A program made the translations under genes and the position numbers. The notes beneath the pieces are model-generated. The model saw only the letters and a list, made by a program, of their open reading frames with translations, ran no database searches and had not been told where the DNA came from. A DNA stretch of 64,000 nucleotides from Bdellovibrionales bacterium (lineage in GTDB: Bacteria > Bdellovibrionota > Bdellovibrionia > Bdellovibrionales > UBA1609): contig JADJNU010000001.1 in assembly GCA_016714165.1 (NCBI GenBank), positions 744,001-808,000 on the forward strand, read 5' to 3'. Shown one piece after another: positions 36,177 through 45,939 of the stretch. Position 1 is the stretch's first letter; each line of letters starts with the position of its first letter.

Positions 36177-36848
36177 TTATACGATCATCTTAGCGAGACC
36201 ATCGGCAAACTCAATGAGATAATCTCGAAAAAAAGCCACTGGGTAGGCAAGAAAACGAAATCCACCCATCATAAAGGCACCAATCAAAATCATGTTCAGC
36301 ATGTGTTGGTGCTCCTCCAATTTTCTATTGACCTCATCTGGAAGAAAGCGAGCAAGCACCTTTCCTCCATCGAGAGGATGAACGGGAACCAAGTTAAACA
36401 CTGCCAGCAAAAGATTGATCCAAATAAAACCAACCATGAGGCTCGCCACAGACTCCCCAAGGGAAGGGCTCAAAAACGGGTGCGCCAATCCCAATACAAA
36501 GGCCCCAATCACTGCTAAAATAAGATTTGAAAGAGGGCCTGCAAGAGCAATCCAGAACATGTCTTTTTTAGGATTCTTCAAATTCCTTTCATTTACTGGA
36601 ACAGGTTTGGCCCACCCAAACAGAGGCCACTGAAAGGCAATCGCCATGATTGGCAAAATCACCGTTCCGAACCAATCCAGATGGGCAAAGGGGTTGAGCG
36701 TCAGTCGACCCATCAACTCCGCCGTCCGATCCCCCTTCCGTCGAGCCACCCAACCATGGGCAAACTCATGAAAGCACAAAGCGAACAGAAATGGGACAAA
36801 GAAAATTGCGACTTTTGCGCCAACTTCAACGATATTGAAATGATTCAT
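36177..36848 (-). CDS. M50-family site-2-type intramembrane metalloprotease
   Basis: 223 residues with several transmembrane helices. Zinc ligands HEFAH (27-31) and the third ligand in NLVPVHPLDGG (152-162, Asp160) are intact. LNPFAHLDWFGT and GWAKPVPVN are typical of the short PDZ-less M50 group. Probably cleaves membrane-embedded substrates; target unknown. Located just before scpA, a common conserved neighbourhood. Confidence 0.93.
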   Translation of the reverse strand: MNHFNIVEVGAKVAIFFVPFLFALCFHEFAHGWVARRKGDRTAELMGRLTLNPFAHLDWFGTVILPIMAIAFQWPLFGWAKPVPVNERNLKNPKKDMFWIALAGPLSNLILAVIGAFVLGLAHPFLSPSLGESVASLMVGFIWINLLLAVFNLVPVHPLDGGKVLARFLPDEVNRKLEEHQHMLNMILIGAFMMGGFRFLAYPVAFFRDYLIEFADGLAKMIV

Positions 36849-36876
36849 GCTTTGAGCTTATACTACGGGAAGGGTC

Positions 36877-38115
36877 ATGACGAAATACCTTTGCGCTTTT
36901 CAACTGATTTTTTTATCTTGCGGAGCGCTGGCTGATTACGGCAACTACAATTCCATCTTGATTGGCGAAAGGGCGGCTGGCTTGGGAGGCGCCTACACTG
37001 CCTTCACAGGTGATCCTTCGGGATGCGCATTTTACAATCCGGCTTCCTTAGCACGCATGGATGGGACCACCTTCAGTGCCGCCGTCAACGCTTACAACAA
37101 AACTGACGCCCAATTTGGCGATTTGGACTCCCTCGAATCCGCGGCCATGCGAGTCAATCGCGGATCCATTGTTCCAATCCCCGCTTCTAGCGGCACTGTC
37201 TACTCCTTTGGAAATTTTGCCGTTGGCTTAAGTATTCTATTTCCCGACTACGATTCCTATACGGGCGAAATCAAAGCCAACTCAGATGTCACGTCCTACA
37301 TGAACCTTAAGGATCAATCTCTTTGGGTGGGAGGATCGCTGGCGCTCAATCTCTCTGAGGAAGATGCAATTGGTTTGACTATGTATTACACTTCCCGAAC
37401 TTTTTCTCGCTCCCTCACCGACCAACTCAGTCAGGCCGGAACTGTCTTCCTCACGAATGAAGAAAAAATACTTTCTCAAAATTCTCTTGTCTATATTTTG
37501 GGATATTACCGTCAGCTCAATACCAATTGGACTTTCGGCACAAGTCTTCGTCTTCCCTCTCTTTCGGTAAATGGACAAGGTTCCTTTTATCGTTCCAGCA
37601 TTGACACCTCCGGAGGAATCTCTCCACCAATGAATCACAAATCTATTTCTGCTGAAACCCGAATCCCCTTACGTCTGAACATCGGCCTCGGCTACACACA
37701 GCCTGGCAAGTGGGCTTTCTCTACAGACGTAAACCTACATGGACGAGAGTCCTATATAGACTTGGATGATCCGTCTGGAGGCGATCGAATTCGACACAAA
37801 GAGGTCTGGAACCTGGCTCTCGGTGGAGAATATTTTGTTCAATCTTGGGCCGCTCTGCGCGTGGGCCTCTACACCAATTTTTCTTCACATCCGGAGATCG
37901 ACGAAGTCGGCCTTCGGCAAGGTGATCATTTGGACATGTGGGGATTTTCGACAAATGTGGCTTTTTTTACGACTGGTCGGTCTACCGTGACACTGGGGGG
38001 ATACTATTCTGGAGGAAAAGGAGAAAGCACTCAATTCGTGGGCCAGGAAATCAAAGAAATTCCCAAGAGTGTCCAAATTTTTTCTTTCCTCGTGGGCACC
38101 TCTTTTCAACTCTAG
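36877..38115 (+). CDS. FadL/OmpP1-like outer-membrane barrel protein
   Basis: 412 residues. Signal peptide KYLCAFQLIFLSCGALA, then the family start NSILIGERAAGLGGAYTAFTGDPSGCAFYNPA, which matches the N-terminal hatch of FadL-like (and related UPF0164) proteins that carry hydrophobic compounds through the outer membrane. The rest is alternating beta pattern, with an aromatic-to-Leu C-terminus (VGTSFQL). Inference: uptake of fatty acids or other hydrophobic substrates, in keeping with the beta-oxidation genes further on. Divergent from the M50 gene, only 28 bases apart. Confidence 0.75.
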   Translation: MTKYLCAFQLIFLSCGALADYGNYNSILIGERAAGLGGAYTAFTGDPSGCAFYNPASLARMDGTTFSAAVNAYNKTDAQFGDLDSLESAAMRVNRGSIVPIPASSGTVYSFGNFAVGLSILFPDYDSYTGEIKANSDVTSYMNLKDQSLWVGGSLALNLSEEDAIGLTMYYTSRTFSRSLTDQLSQAGTVFLTNEEKILSQNSLVYILGYYRQLNTNWTFGTSLRLPSLSVNGQGSFYRSSIDTSGGISPPMNHKSISAETRIPLRLNIGLGYTQPGKWAFSTDVNLHGRESYIDLDDPSGGDRIRHKEVWNLALGGEYFVQSWAALRVGLYTNFSSHPEIDEVGLRQGDHLDMWGFSTNVAFFTTGRSTVTLGGYYSGGKGESTQFVGQEIKEIPKSVQIFSFLVGTSFQL

Positions 38116-38193
38116 AAAAGAAATCAAGCGACCTAAGTCTGGAAATGCCATCAAATAGAATCGATCCGGGCTTAAATTCGCTAAGATAGAGTT

Positions 38194-39636
38194 ATGCCGG
38201 AACTCGATAAGAAAGTAATTTTTGACAATATCCATGGATACATCACCCTGAATCGAGTCGAATCGCGAGTTCTCGAATCGACCTACTATCAAAGACTCCG
38301 ATGGATTCGCCAACTGGGCTTCAGTTTCTATATCTTTCCCGGCGCCACTCACACCCGTCATGCCCATGCCCTCGGAGTTCTCCACGTCATGGATAGGATT
38401 CTTCGAAGCATTGATCTTGCCGTGCCCGAAAATTTGCTGTTCGACCCAAATGCCCACGACGAAAAGACCACATTCCATCGAATGATGCGTCTCGCGGCCA
38501 TGCTGCATGATATTGGCACTTTCCCGTTTTCTCACACGACAGAAATCGCCTACATTGCTCACTGGCGCCACCAACAAAAAGTGAACAAGCCAAAGTATGC
38601 GGCCAACCACGAAAACCTAGGAAGTCGAATCATACAAAATACTGATTTTTCAGGTGGTTTGACCCAAATCCTCAAAGAAGAAGGGATAGATCCCCTTGAA
38701 CTTTCCAAAATCATCGCTGGCAATAGCACTCGCCTGATCGCCAACCAACTCATGCATTCCGATGTCGATGCGGATCGGATGGATTACCTGACCCGCGACG
38801 CCCTGCACACAGGGGTAAAAATCGGGATCTTTGATATGGATTTTCTCATTCGCTCGCTCACTGTTCATAAAGAAAATGGAAATGAAATTCTTTGTGTCAA
38901 AGAAGATGCCATGAACGTGGTCGACTCCTTTTTGATCTCGCGATATCTCTGGTATTCCCAAATCATCAACGATGGGACAGGCTACAAGTTTGATTTGATC
39001 GCGGCTAAAATTTTTGAGTATTTTCTTGAAAACGGTTTGGCCTATTCCTTTGAACACCTCATGGACCAAGTCATTTACAATCCAAATGAATTCTTCACCT
39101 TCAATGACTCCTATTTTATGGCAAAGCTCCATGAATATTTAGCCGGAAGAATCATGCATCCCATGATTCGTGAGTTGAGCGAACTCTTGGCACGACGAAT
39201 TCCACCTGCCCAGATCAAGATAGCTCCCATCGTGCCAACTCTTGTTCAAAGTGACGAGCACCGAAAGGACTTGGTCAAACAAACTCAAATTGCTATGGAT
39301 TGGCTCAAAAGTGAAGTTCGGAGCCTTTCTCCTGACGCCTGGATTATTTGCGATATACCCAATCGTGACGTGATGTTCACTCAAAACCCGGACACTCTCA
39401 AAAAGAAATACAAGACATCAAAGGATAGTCTTCGGTCTCGAGATGCCGCCAAACTGCTGACTCGCCATGATGAACCAAGGCTCCTTGTCGACGTCCCCAA
39501 CTCTTTGATGAGTATTCTCAGCCAATACCGAAACTTCATTCCAAGGGTCTACGTGAGTCCTGCAACTTATGACCTGTTGAAAAGCAAAAAAGTCTTAGAA
39601 AAAATGCGCCAACAGGATTTTACCGCTCATCTTTAA
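38194..39636 (+). CDS. HD-domain phosphohydrolase (COG1078 dGTPase-like)
   Basis: 480 residues. HD metal site: THTRHAHALGVL (His56), MLHDIGTFPFSH (H105-D106) and HSDVDADRMDYLTRD (about 189-203). The start IFDNIHGYITLNRVESRVLESTYYQRLRWIRQLG is typical for COG1078 proteins, which are dNTP triphosphohydrolase relatives of SAMHD1. Likely hydrolyses dNTPs or cyclic nucleotides in the cytosol; substrate inferred. Convergent with the B12-binding gene with a 17-base overlap of 3' ends. Confidence 0.9.
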   Translation: MPELDKKVIFDNIHGYITLNRVESRVLESTYYQRLRWIRQLGFSFYIFPGATHTRHAHALGVLHVMDRILRSIDLAVPENLLFDPNAHDEKTTFHRMMRLAAMLHDIGTFPFSHTTEIAYIAHWRHQQKVNKPKYAANHENLGSRIIQNTDFSGGLTQILKEEGIDPLELSKIIAGNSTRLIANQLMHSDVDADRMDYLTRDALHTGVKIGIFDMDFLIRSLTVHKENGNEILCVKEDAMNVVDSFLISRYLWYSQIINDGTGYKFDLIAAKIFEYFLENGLAYSFEHLMDQVIYNPNEFFTFNDSYFMAKLHEYLAGRIMHPMIRELSELLARRIPPAQIKIAPIVPTLVQSDEHRKDLVKQTQIAMDWLKSEVRSLSPDAWIICDIPNRDVMFTQNPDTLKKKYKTSKDSLRSRDAAKLLTRHDEPRLLVDVPNSLMSILSQYRNFIPRVYVSPATYDLLKSKKVLEKMRQQDFTAHL

Positions 39637-40018
39637 CGCAGGATTGGATTTTCGTTACGATCTCTTGAATAGAAGTACCCGGCCCAAAGACACCGATGAC
39701 TCCGCTCGCAAGCAACTGACGAGTGTCGTCTTCGGGAATTATGCCGCCCACGAAAATGGGCTTATGAACTTGTTCTTTTTTAAGCAAGCCCTGAATTGCG
39801 CTTACAATGGACAAATGAGCTCCCGAAAGAATCGAGAGACCAACCACGTCGACATCCTCCTGAATAGCGGCCTGAACAACCATTTCTGGAGTCTGACGAA
39901 GTCCTGTGTAGATAACCTCAAAACCCGCATCTCGAAGTCCGCGTGCCACAACCTTCGCTCCTCGATCGTGACCATCTAGTCCAGGCTTTGCCATCAAAAC
40001 ACGAATGATTTTTCCCAT
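39620..40018 (-). CDS. Stand-alone B12-binding domain (mutase small-subunit type)
   Basis: 132 residues from the ATG at 40018. Cobalamin-binding DxHxxG is present as D15-GHDRG20, followed by VVARGLRDAGFEVIYTGL and GLSILSGAH, PIFVGGIIPEDD and the FGPGTSIQEI end. This is the pattern of the methylmalonyl-CoA mutase C-terminal domain and of IcmB, the small subunit of isobutyryl-CoA mutase. No large subunit lies next to it; the window has only the fused IcmF, which carries its own B12 domain. It could pair with a large subunit elsewhere. Confidence 0.9.
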   Translation of the reverse strand: MGKIIRVLMAKPGLDGHDRGAKVVARGLRDAGFEVIYTGLRQTPEMVVQAAIQEDVDVVGLSILSGAHLSIVSAIQGLLKKEQVHKPIFVGGIIPEDDTRQLLASGVIGVFGPGTSIQEIVTKIQSCVKDER

Positions 40019-40135
40019 AGAGCTAAGATTTATACCGGAGTGCGTCCTCACTCAAGAAGGAGTTCATTTTTTCATTGCGATTAGCGTCACAATCCCTTAA
40101 GAATTCTAAAGATTTCAAAAAATAAGAGAGGTCTT

Positions 40136-41293
40136 ATGTCTACCGCTCATGCCGCTTTAACTCAATATTCAGAAGATGAAATTGCCTTTCGAGAAGCCAT
40201 TCGCTCCTTTGCTGAAAGTGAAATCAAACCCCTGGTCGGCAGCATGGAAGAAAAGACGCAGATCGATTCGGATCTTATCAAGAAGTTTTTTGAAATGGGT
40301 CTCATGGGAATTGAGTCCCCAGAAAAATACGGTGGCGCGGGTGGCAGCTTCACTCTGGCTTGCATTGCTGTCGAAGAACTTGGGCGAATCGATGGCTCCT
40401 GCAGTGTGATGGTTGATGTTCAAAACACACTCGTCACAAATGCATTTTTGAAGTGGGCAAACGAAGCGCAGAGGGAAAAATACCTGCCTCTTTTGGCTCG
40501 TGATTGGGTGGGCGCCTATGCTCTCAGTGAAAGTTCGAGTGGTTCTGATGCCTTTGCTCTGAAACTTCGAGCTGAAGAAAAAGGCGACAAGTACGTCCTC
40601 AATGGTCACAAACTTTGGATCACGAGCGCCAAGGAGGCTTCTCTGTTTTTGGTTTTTGCAAATGCCAATCCAAGTCTTGGATACAAGGGCATTACAGGAT
40701 TTATCGTTGAAAGAGACTTCCCCGGATTTAGAGTTGGAAAAAAGGAAGATAAATTGGGCATCCGCGCCTCTTCCACTTGCGAGCTCATATTTGAAAATTG
40801 TGAGGTGCCAAAAGCCAACATTATTGGCGAATTTGGTAAAGGCTATAAGATCGCCATTGAAACTCTGAACGAGGGTCGCATTGGAATCGGCGCTCAAATG
40901 ATCGGCATTGCCCAAGGCGCCTATTAAGCCACTCTTGGCTATGTAAAGACACGGGAGCAGTTTGGGAAATCCCTCGCGAGCAATCAAGCCGTTCAATTTC
41001 AATTGTCAGAAATGCGTGTTTTGCTCGAGGCCGCTCGGCTTATGGTTTACAATGCGGCTCGGCTCAAAGATGCAAAACAGGATTTTGTTAAGGAAGCCGC
41101 CATGGCGAAACTCTTTGCCTCGCGGTCGGCAGAAAAAATCACATCTTTGGCTATTGATCTCTTCGGTGGCAACGGGTTTACCAAGGAATACCCCGTAGAA
41201 AAATTCTGGCGCGATGCTAAGATCGGACAGATTTACGAGGGCACGAGCAATATGCAGCTTCAGACAATTGCGAAAATGGAACTCAGCAGTTGA
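40136..41293 (+). pseudogene. Acyl-CoA dehydrogenase interrupted by one in-frame TAA
   Basis: One frame of 386 codons (ending TGA) with a TAA at codon 264 (40925-40927). Before it: LMGIESPEKYGGAGGSF, GAYALSESSSGSDAFAL, the FAD-binding KLWITSAKEA and NEGRIGIGAQMIGIAQGAY. After it: ATLGYVKTREQFGKSL, AIDLFGGNGFTKEYPVEKFWRDAKIGQIYEGTSN with the catalytic Glu (about 368). The family usually has D or E after GAY, and GAA to TAA is one change. ACADs oxidise acyl-CoA to trans-2-enoyl-CoA with ETF. The product as read would be a truncated 263-residue protein lacking the catalytic base. AGAGG precedes the ATG. Confidence 0.9.
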
Positions 41294-41304
41294 TGGCCTC
41301 AGCT

Positions 41305-41988
41305 TCAAAAGTATATTTTATAGTAACCAAACAGGTATGTGACGTCAAAGTCAGCAATCATGGGCATGCGAAACTCTCCGCCTACTGCACTCTCTCCAAG
41401 GGAGTGCTCATAACCACCCAAAACTGTCAGACCAAATTTTGAGGACGAAGAAGAATCACCAGAAGCATTGACATAGGTAAGTCTCGCGCCTCCTACGAGA
41501 TTTCCCGAATGAGAAATTGGAAAATGATAGTCCACTCCTCCTTCAAAGGTAATGAAATTCACCGAAACACCGAGGACCGAATAGGTCCAAAAACTAGCTC
41601 CCGCAACAAATCCCAAGTTTCGAACAATTTGGAGAGGAGAGAAGTAGTCCGCTCCAAGTAATAAAGGAGAGGCACCATCTGCTCCAAAGACCAATCCGCC
41701 TCCAAGCTTAACTCCATTCGCGGGAGCTTTGGTTTCTGAACCCGAGGTCACCAAGTCCTCGCCCTTTCGATTTGCAACCATCCGGCGAGGGCGCTTTCGA
41801 ATCTTCACCCTCCCTCCTCTTGATTCCGTTTGCGCCAATGATTGAGTGCCTTGCACCTCTGATCCAGTAGACCTGTTCATTGATTCAGGGGATTCAGACA
41901 GTTCAAAGGAATGAGCAGACAATGGGGTCATCCCCCATATGGCAAATACGAACATTGACCTTATGGAAAATGGAATGAATCCCGGCAT
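41305..41988 (-). CDS. Outer-membrane beta-barrel-like protein
   Basis: 227 residues. Signal segment FSIRSMFVFAIWGMTPLSAHS, then a disordered basic linker (VKIRKRPRRM), then beta strands with alternating hydrophobics (GLVFGADGASPLLLGADYF, VGGARLTYVNASG) and a Phe C-terminus (GYYKIYF), all suited to Bam-mediated insertion. Small barrel of perhaps eight strands. Convergent with the broken acyl-CoA dehydrogenase gene. Role unknown. Confidence 0.7.
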   Translation of the reverse strand: MPGFIPFSIRSMFVFAIWGMTPLSAHSFELSESPESMNRSTGSEVQGTQSLAQTESRGGRVKIRKRPRRMVANRKGEDLVTSGSETKAPANGVKLGGGLVFGADGASPLLLGADYFSPLQIVRNLGFVAGASFWTYSVLGVSVNFITFEGGVDYHFPISHSGNLVGGARLTYVNASGDSSSSSKFGLTVLGGYEHSLGESAVGGEFRMPMIADFDVTYLFGYYKIYF

Positions 41989-42133
41989 TGATATTTCTCC
42001 CGAATGAGAGCACTTCTCTCACAATGAATTTCACTCATATTAGAATTATTCAAAACCAAATACATCAAATCCACTATTTTCTGTTAGACTTTGGTCTGAG
42101 TTGTCGGAAAAAATGCCTTTTTATGTTTGTATC

Positions 42134-42502
42134 TTAAAACTGAATCGTTTGGAAATCCCTCTCCATCCATTTGCGATCTGCTCCAACTTGAATTAACAAA
42201 CCATCAATTTCAAACTTAATTCCTTTTACTTGCCCCCAACAGTGAGGGAACACATTCACTCTTAATGGACTCAAGAAATAATTATCAAGGTAACTAAAAT
42301 TGACATTTCCAATCCTACTTAAAAGCGGAGGGTGCTCATCTGATCCATCTTTGCATCTCACTTCCAGAGCTGAGTCTTCCCACTGAACCGTCACCGGATT
42401 CTGCCAAAAAGCCCTATTTCCAAGAGCCGAACCGATGTATTCCAAACTCCAATCTTCCCCACTCAAATCAAGAACAACTCCGACTTTGCAGCGAAATGTC
42501 AT
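42134..42502 (-). CDS. Hypothetical protein, possibly missing its true N-terminus
   Basis: 122 residues (ATG at 42502). Beta-rich (VGVVLDLSGEDWSLEYIG, FKDG-like turns, YFLSPLRVNVFPHCWG) with three Cys. There is no signal peptide in this frame and no ribosome site. Just upstream, in another frame, a strong hydrophobic segment (VFIFLLSFLLFSLL) could be the signal peptide, with a TTG start near 42570 and a site resembling AGGA. A one-base shift near 42500 could join them. Function unknown. Confidence 0.45.
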   Translation of the reverse strand: MTFRCKVGVVLDLSGEDWSLEYIGSALGNRAFWQNPVTVQWEDSALEVRCKDGSDEHPPLLSRIGNVNFSYLDNYFLSPLRVNVFPHCWGQVKGIKFEIDGLLIQVGADRKWMERDFQTIQF

Positions 42503-42662
42503 CAATCAGGAGCGAAAACAAAAGGAAGGACAGTAAAAATATAAATACTTCTGAAACGACGGGCGTGATGATCAAATTCCTACCACTATAACCTGCCTTG
42601 GTTATGATAGCTCCCAAACTTAAACTCAACTTGACGACTTCCCTGTTTTGACTCTCTTAACT

Positions 42663-45600
42663 TCAAATATTGCGCCGGTACTGTCCACCCACTTCAAATA
42701 ATGCTTGGCTCATTTGATACAAACTGCAACATCTCGCAGCGGACATCAGTGCCACAAAGATATTTCCACCATACAAAGCTGTTTCCCTCAACTCTTTTAA
42801 CGCCACATCCACCCGACTGCGATTTTCATTTTTGAAAGACTCCACTTCACTCAGTTGCGAGAGTTTTTCCTCTCGAGTCGCACGGGCCATTTTAATAGGA
42901 GCAGGAGAATATCCCTCAGCTAAGGTTTTGGAATCAACAAAGGTATTGACACCAATAATCGGCAACTGCCCCGAATGTTTGAGATGCTCATAGTGGAGCG
43001 ATTCCTCCTGAATCTTTGACCGCTGGTATTGAGTTTCCATTGCACCCAATACGCCCCCACGCTCATTTATTCTCAAAAATTCGGCCAACACAGCCTCCTC
43101 CACCTCATCTGTTAACCATTTGATAAAATAGCTTCCCTGATTCGGATTCTCGTTCTTAGAGAGGCCATATTCATAGTTAATGATCATCTGGATCGCCTGA
43201 GCCCTCCTGACCGACTCCTCCGTCGGCGTCGTGATGGCCTCATCATAAGCATTTGTGTGAAGCGAATTGCAATTATCACTAATAGCCAAAAGGGCCTGAA
43301 GTGTTGTCCGAATGTCGTTAAAATCTATTTCTTGAGCGTGAAGAGAGCGCCCGCTCGTCTGGATGTGATATTTCAACTTTTGAGATCGTTCATTTCCCTG
43401 ATAAACATCACGCATCGCCACTGACCAAATTCTTCTCGCGACACGACCGATGACCGTATATTCTGCGTCCAGCCCATTGGAAAAGAAAAAGGACAGACTC
43501 GAAGCGAAATCGTCAATTTTCATCCCTCTCGAAAGATAATATTCAACATAAGTGAAAGCATTGCTCAAGGTAAAAGCCAACTGAGTAATGGGGTTCGCTC
43601 CAGCTTCAGCAATATGATAACCAGAAATACTCACCGAATAAAAATTTCGGACATCCTTATCAACAAAAAATTGTTGAATATCCCCCATCATCTTCAACGC
43701 GAAATCGATCGAAAAGATACAGGTATTTTGCCCTTGATCTTCTTTTAAAATATCCGCTTGAACCGTTCCCCTGACTGTACGAAGAGTTGCATCAGTTATG
43801 CGTTGATGCTCCTCCTTGGTCAGCTTTCTCTGTAACTCTTTCTCACGTTTTTCGACTTGCTGATCAATCGCCGTATTAAAAAAGAAGGCTAAAATCATAG
43901 GAGCAGGCCCGTTTATTGTCATGCTCACACTTGTTTTGGGATCACACAGATCAAAACCTGCATACAGCTTTTTCATATCCTCAAGAGAAGCGACACTGAC
44001 CCCGCTTTCTCCAACTTTCCCAAATATATCCGGACGAAGATCAGGATCCTGGCCATACAAGGTCACGCTGTCAAAAGCCGTCGACAAACGCTTGACCTCT
44101 GAATCCTTGCTCAGAAAATGAAAACGCCGATTGGTTCGATGGGGCGAGCCCTCTCCGGCAAATTGTCGAATCGGATCTTCTCCCTCCCTTTTTAAAGGAA
44201 AAACTCCCGCCGTGTAAGGAAAATACCCCGGGAGATGCTCCTCACGCAAAAATTTAAATCTATCTCCCCAATCTGTGATCTCGGGAAAAATAACTCGAGG
44301 AATTGCCAGTCCACTCAAACTTTTGCGAATGAGCGGCTGCCTTGACTGGTGATCACGAACCGTGTAAATAAGATCAGTCTCGGAATACATTTTCTCCAAG
44401 TGATCCCAACTTTTAAGAAGTTCCAATTCGTCTGAAGAAAATCCGCTCTCGAAATTTTGACGACAAGCTTCAAATTTGTCATTTGAAAAAAACTCTTTGA
44501 GGCGAAAGAGAGAGCCCAATTGACTCGCCTTATCCGAAACCTCCTTTGTTCTTTTTTTGTAACCGCGTATCTTAGATACTATTTCGGCCAGATAATTTTG
44601 ACGGTCGGATGGAACGATCGTCTGCTTTTGAACTCCTCGAAGCTGCACCTGAGTGTCTTTAGATAAAGACCAAATTTTCCCCTCAGTGTTTTTACTTTTC
44701 AAAACTTCATGGATCCCGAAGAACAGAGCATTCACTCCTTCATCGTTAAAATTAGAGGCTTGAGTCAGATAGATAGGAAGCTCTCCTTCCTGATCGAATT
44801 TTTTTCGCGAACGTCGAAACTGCCTCTCAACATCACGAAGTGCGTCCTGTGAGCCACGATGATCAGCCTTGTTGATCGCGATAAGATCGGCGTAGTCAAT
44901 CATGTCTATTTTTTCAAGCTGGCTTGGAGCACCAAACTCCGCTGTCATGACATACAGACTTGCGTCCGCAACTTGTGTGATCGCCGTCGACGCCTGACCT
45001 ATCCCAGAACTCTCCGCGATCAACAAATCAAAATCATATTTTTTTAGAAAATCCAAAAACACGGGAAGTGATCTTGCAATTTCATTGCCCGATCCACGTG
45101 AGGCAACTGAACGCATAAAAGTCCCGGGCCGACTCAAAGAATTCATTCGAATTCTATCGCCCAACAATGCTCCGCCCGTTTTTTGCTTGGTTGGATCTAC
45201 GCAGATAATCCCAATCTTAATCCCGGGGTGGCAGTTTAAGAACCGCTGCACGAGTTCATCAATTAAACTCGACTTTCCAGCTCCCCCCGTTCCCGTAATG
45301 CCGAGAACTGGAGGAGTTGATCCCGATTTTCCTCTTTTGAATTTTTCCAACGAAGATAAGTCAATTGACCTGTCTTTAGGTGCTCCCGACAAGCTTTCTT
45401 CTAGAACCGATAGTGCAAGGCCCAATTCCCAATGAGGAATCGGGTCAGCTTTCTCGATTTTATTTTTTGCCGATTCCATCGCCAACGACGATACCGCTAC
45501 CGATGACAAAGAAAAATCAGTCCCCTCCATCATCACCTTTGCCATACCCTCAAGGCCAAGTCGACGTCCGTCGTCAGGATGAAAAATCTGTTTGATTCCA

Positions 45601-45938
45601 TATTTTTCTAATTCTGCTTTCTCTTCATGAACGATGACACCACCACCGCCCCCATAGATCTTCACGTAGGGAGCACCCCACTCCTGCAGAAGGTCCCTCA
45701 TGTATTTGAAATACTCCATGTGACCACCCTGATAGGAGCTTATCGCAATGCCTTGAACTCCCTCCTGCAAAGCCGCGACCACAACATCACGCACCGAACG
45801 ATTATGACCCAGGTGAATAACCTCGGCCCCCTGATCTTGCAAAATTCTTCTGATGATATTGATACTGGCATCATGACCATCAAAGAGGGAAGCCGCAGTG
45901 ATGAAGCGCACGGGTTTTTTGATTGGAGAAGCTTTCAC
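42663..45938 (-). CDS. icmF: Fused isobutyryl-CoA mutase IcmF
   Basis: 1091 residues, the usual IcmF size. Three parts in order: B12-binding domain (DGHDAS, about 20-25, through EKYGIKQIFHP); G-protein chaperone domain with P-loop GTGGAGKSS (about 216-224) and NKAD (about 356-359); TIM-barrel mutase domain (ISGYHIAEAGANPITQLA, FFFSNGLDAEY, NERGGVLGAMETQYQRSKIQ). It interconverts isobutyryl-CoA and n-butyryl-CoA (some members accept isovaleryl/pivalyl-CoA), with the GTPase gating cofactor loading. GTG start, 6 bases after GGGAG, is one base after the stop of the enoyl-CoA hydratase gene: tight coupling. Substrate choice is not read from sequence. Confidence 0.96.
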   Translation of the reverse strand: MKASPIKKPVRFITAASLFDGHDASINIIRRILQDQGAEVIHLGHNRSVRDVVVAALQEGVQGIAISSYQGGHMEYFKYMRDLLQEWGAPYVKIYGGGGGVIVHEEKAELEKYGIKQIFHPDDGRRLGLEGMAKVMMEGTDFSLSSVAVSSLAMESAKNKIEKADPIPHWELGLALSVLEESLSGAPKDRSIDLSSLEKFKRGKSGSTPPVLGITGTGGAGKSSLIDELVQRFLNCHPGIKIGIICVDPTKQKTGGALLGDRIRMNSLSRPGTFMRSVASRGSGNEIARSLPVFLDFLKKYDFDLLIAESSGIGQASTAITQVADASLYVMTAEFGAPSQLEKIDMIDYADLIAINKADHRGSQDALRDVERQFRRSRKKFDQEGELPIYLTQASNFNDEGVNALFFGIHEVLKSKNTEGKIWSLSKDTQVQLRGVQKQTIVPSDRQNYLAEIVSKIRGYKKRTKEVSDKASQLGSLFRLKEFFSNDKFEACRQNFESGFSSDELELLKSWDHLEKMYSETDLIYTVRDHQSRQPLIRKSLSGLAIPRVIFPEITDWGDRFKFLREEHLPGYFPYTAGVFPLKREGEDPIRQFAGEGSPHRTNRRFHFLSKDSEVKRLSTAFDSVTLYGQDPDLRPDIFGKVGESGVSVASLEDMKKLYAGFDLCDPKTSVSMTINGPAPMILAFFFNTAIDQQVEKREKELQRKLTKEEHQRITDATLRTVRGTVQADILKEDQGQNTCIFSIDFALKMMGDIQQFFVDKDVRNFYSVSISGYHIAEAGANPITQLAFTLSNAFTYVEYYLSRGMKIDDFASSLSFFFSNGLDAEYTVIGRVARRIWSVAMRDVYQGNERSQKLKYHIQTSGRSLHAQEIDFNDIRTTLQALLAISDNCNSLHTNAYDEAITTPTEESVRRAQAIQMIINYEYGLSKNENPNQGSYFIKWLTDEVEEAVLAEFLRINERGGVLGAMETQYQRSKIQEESLHYEHLKHSGQLPIIGVNTFVDSKTLAEGYSPAPIKMARATREEKLSQLSEVESFKNENRSRVDVALKELRETALYGGNIFVALMSAARCCSLYQMSQALFEVGGQYRRNI

Positions 45939-45939
45939 A

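Noticed and set aside
40925..40927. Reassigned or read-through TAA codon in the dehydrogenase
   Set aside because: TAA ends other genes here normally and no special structure was noticed; a point mutation is simpler.
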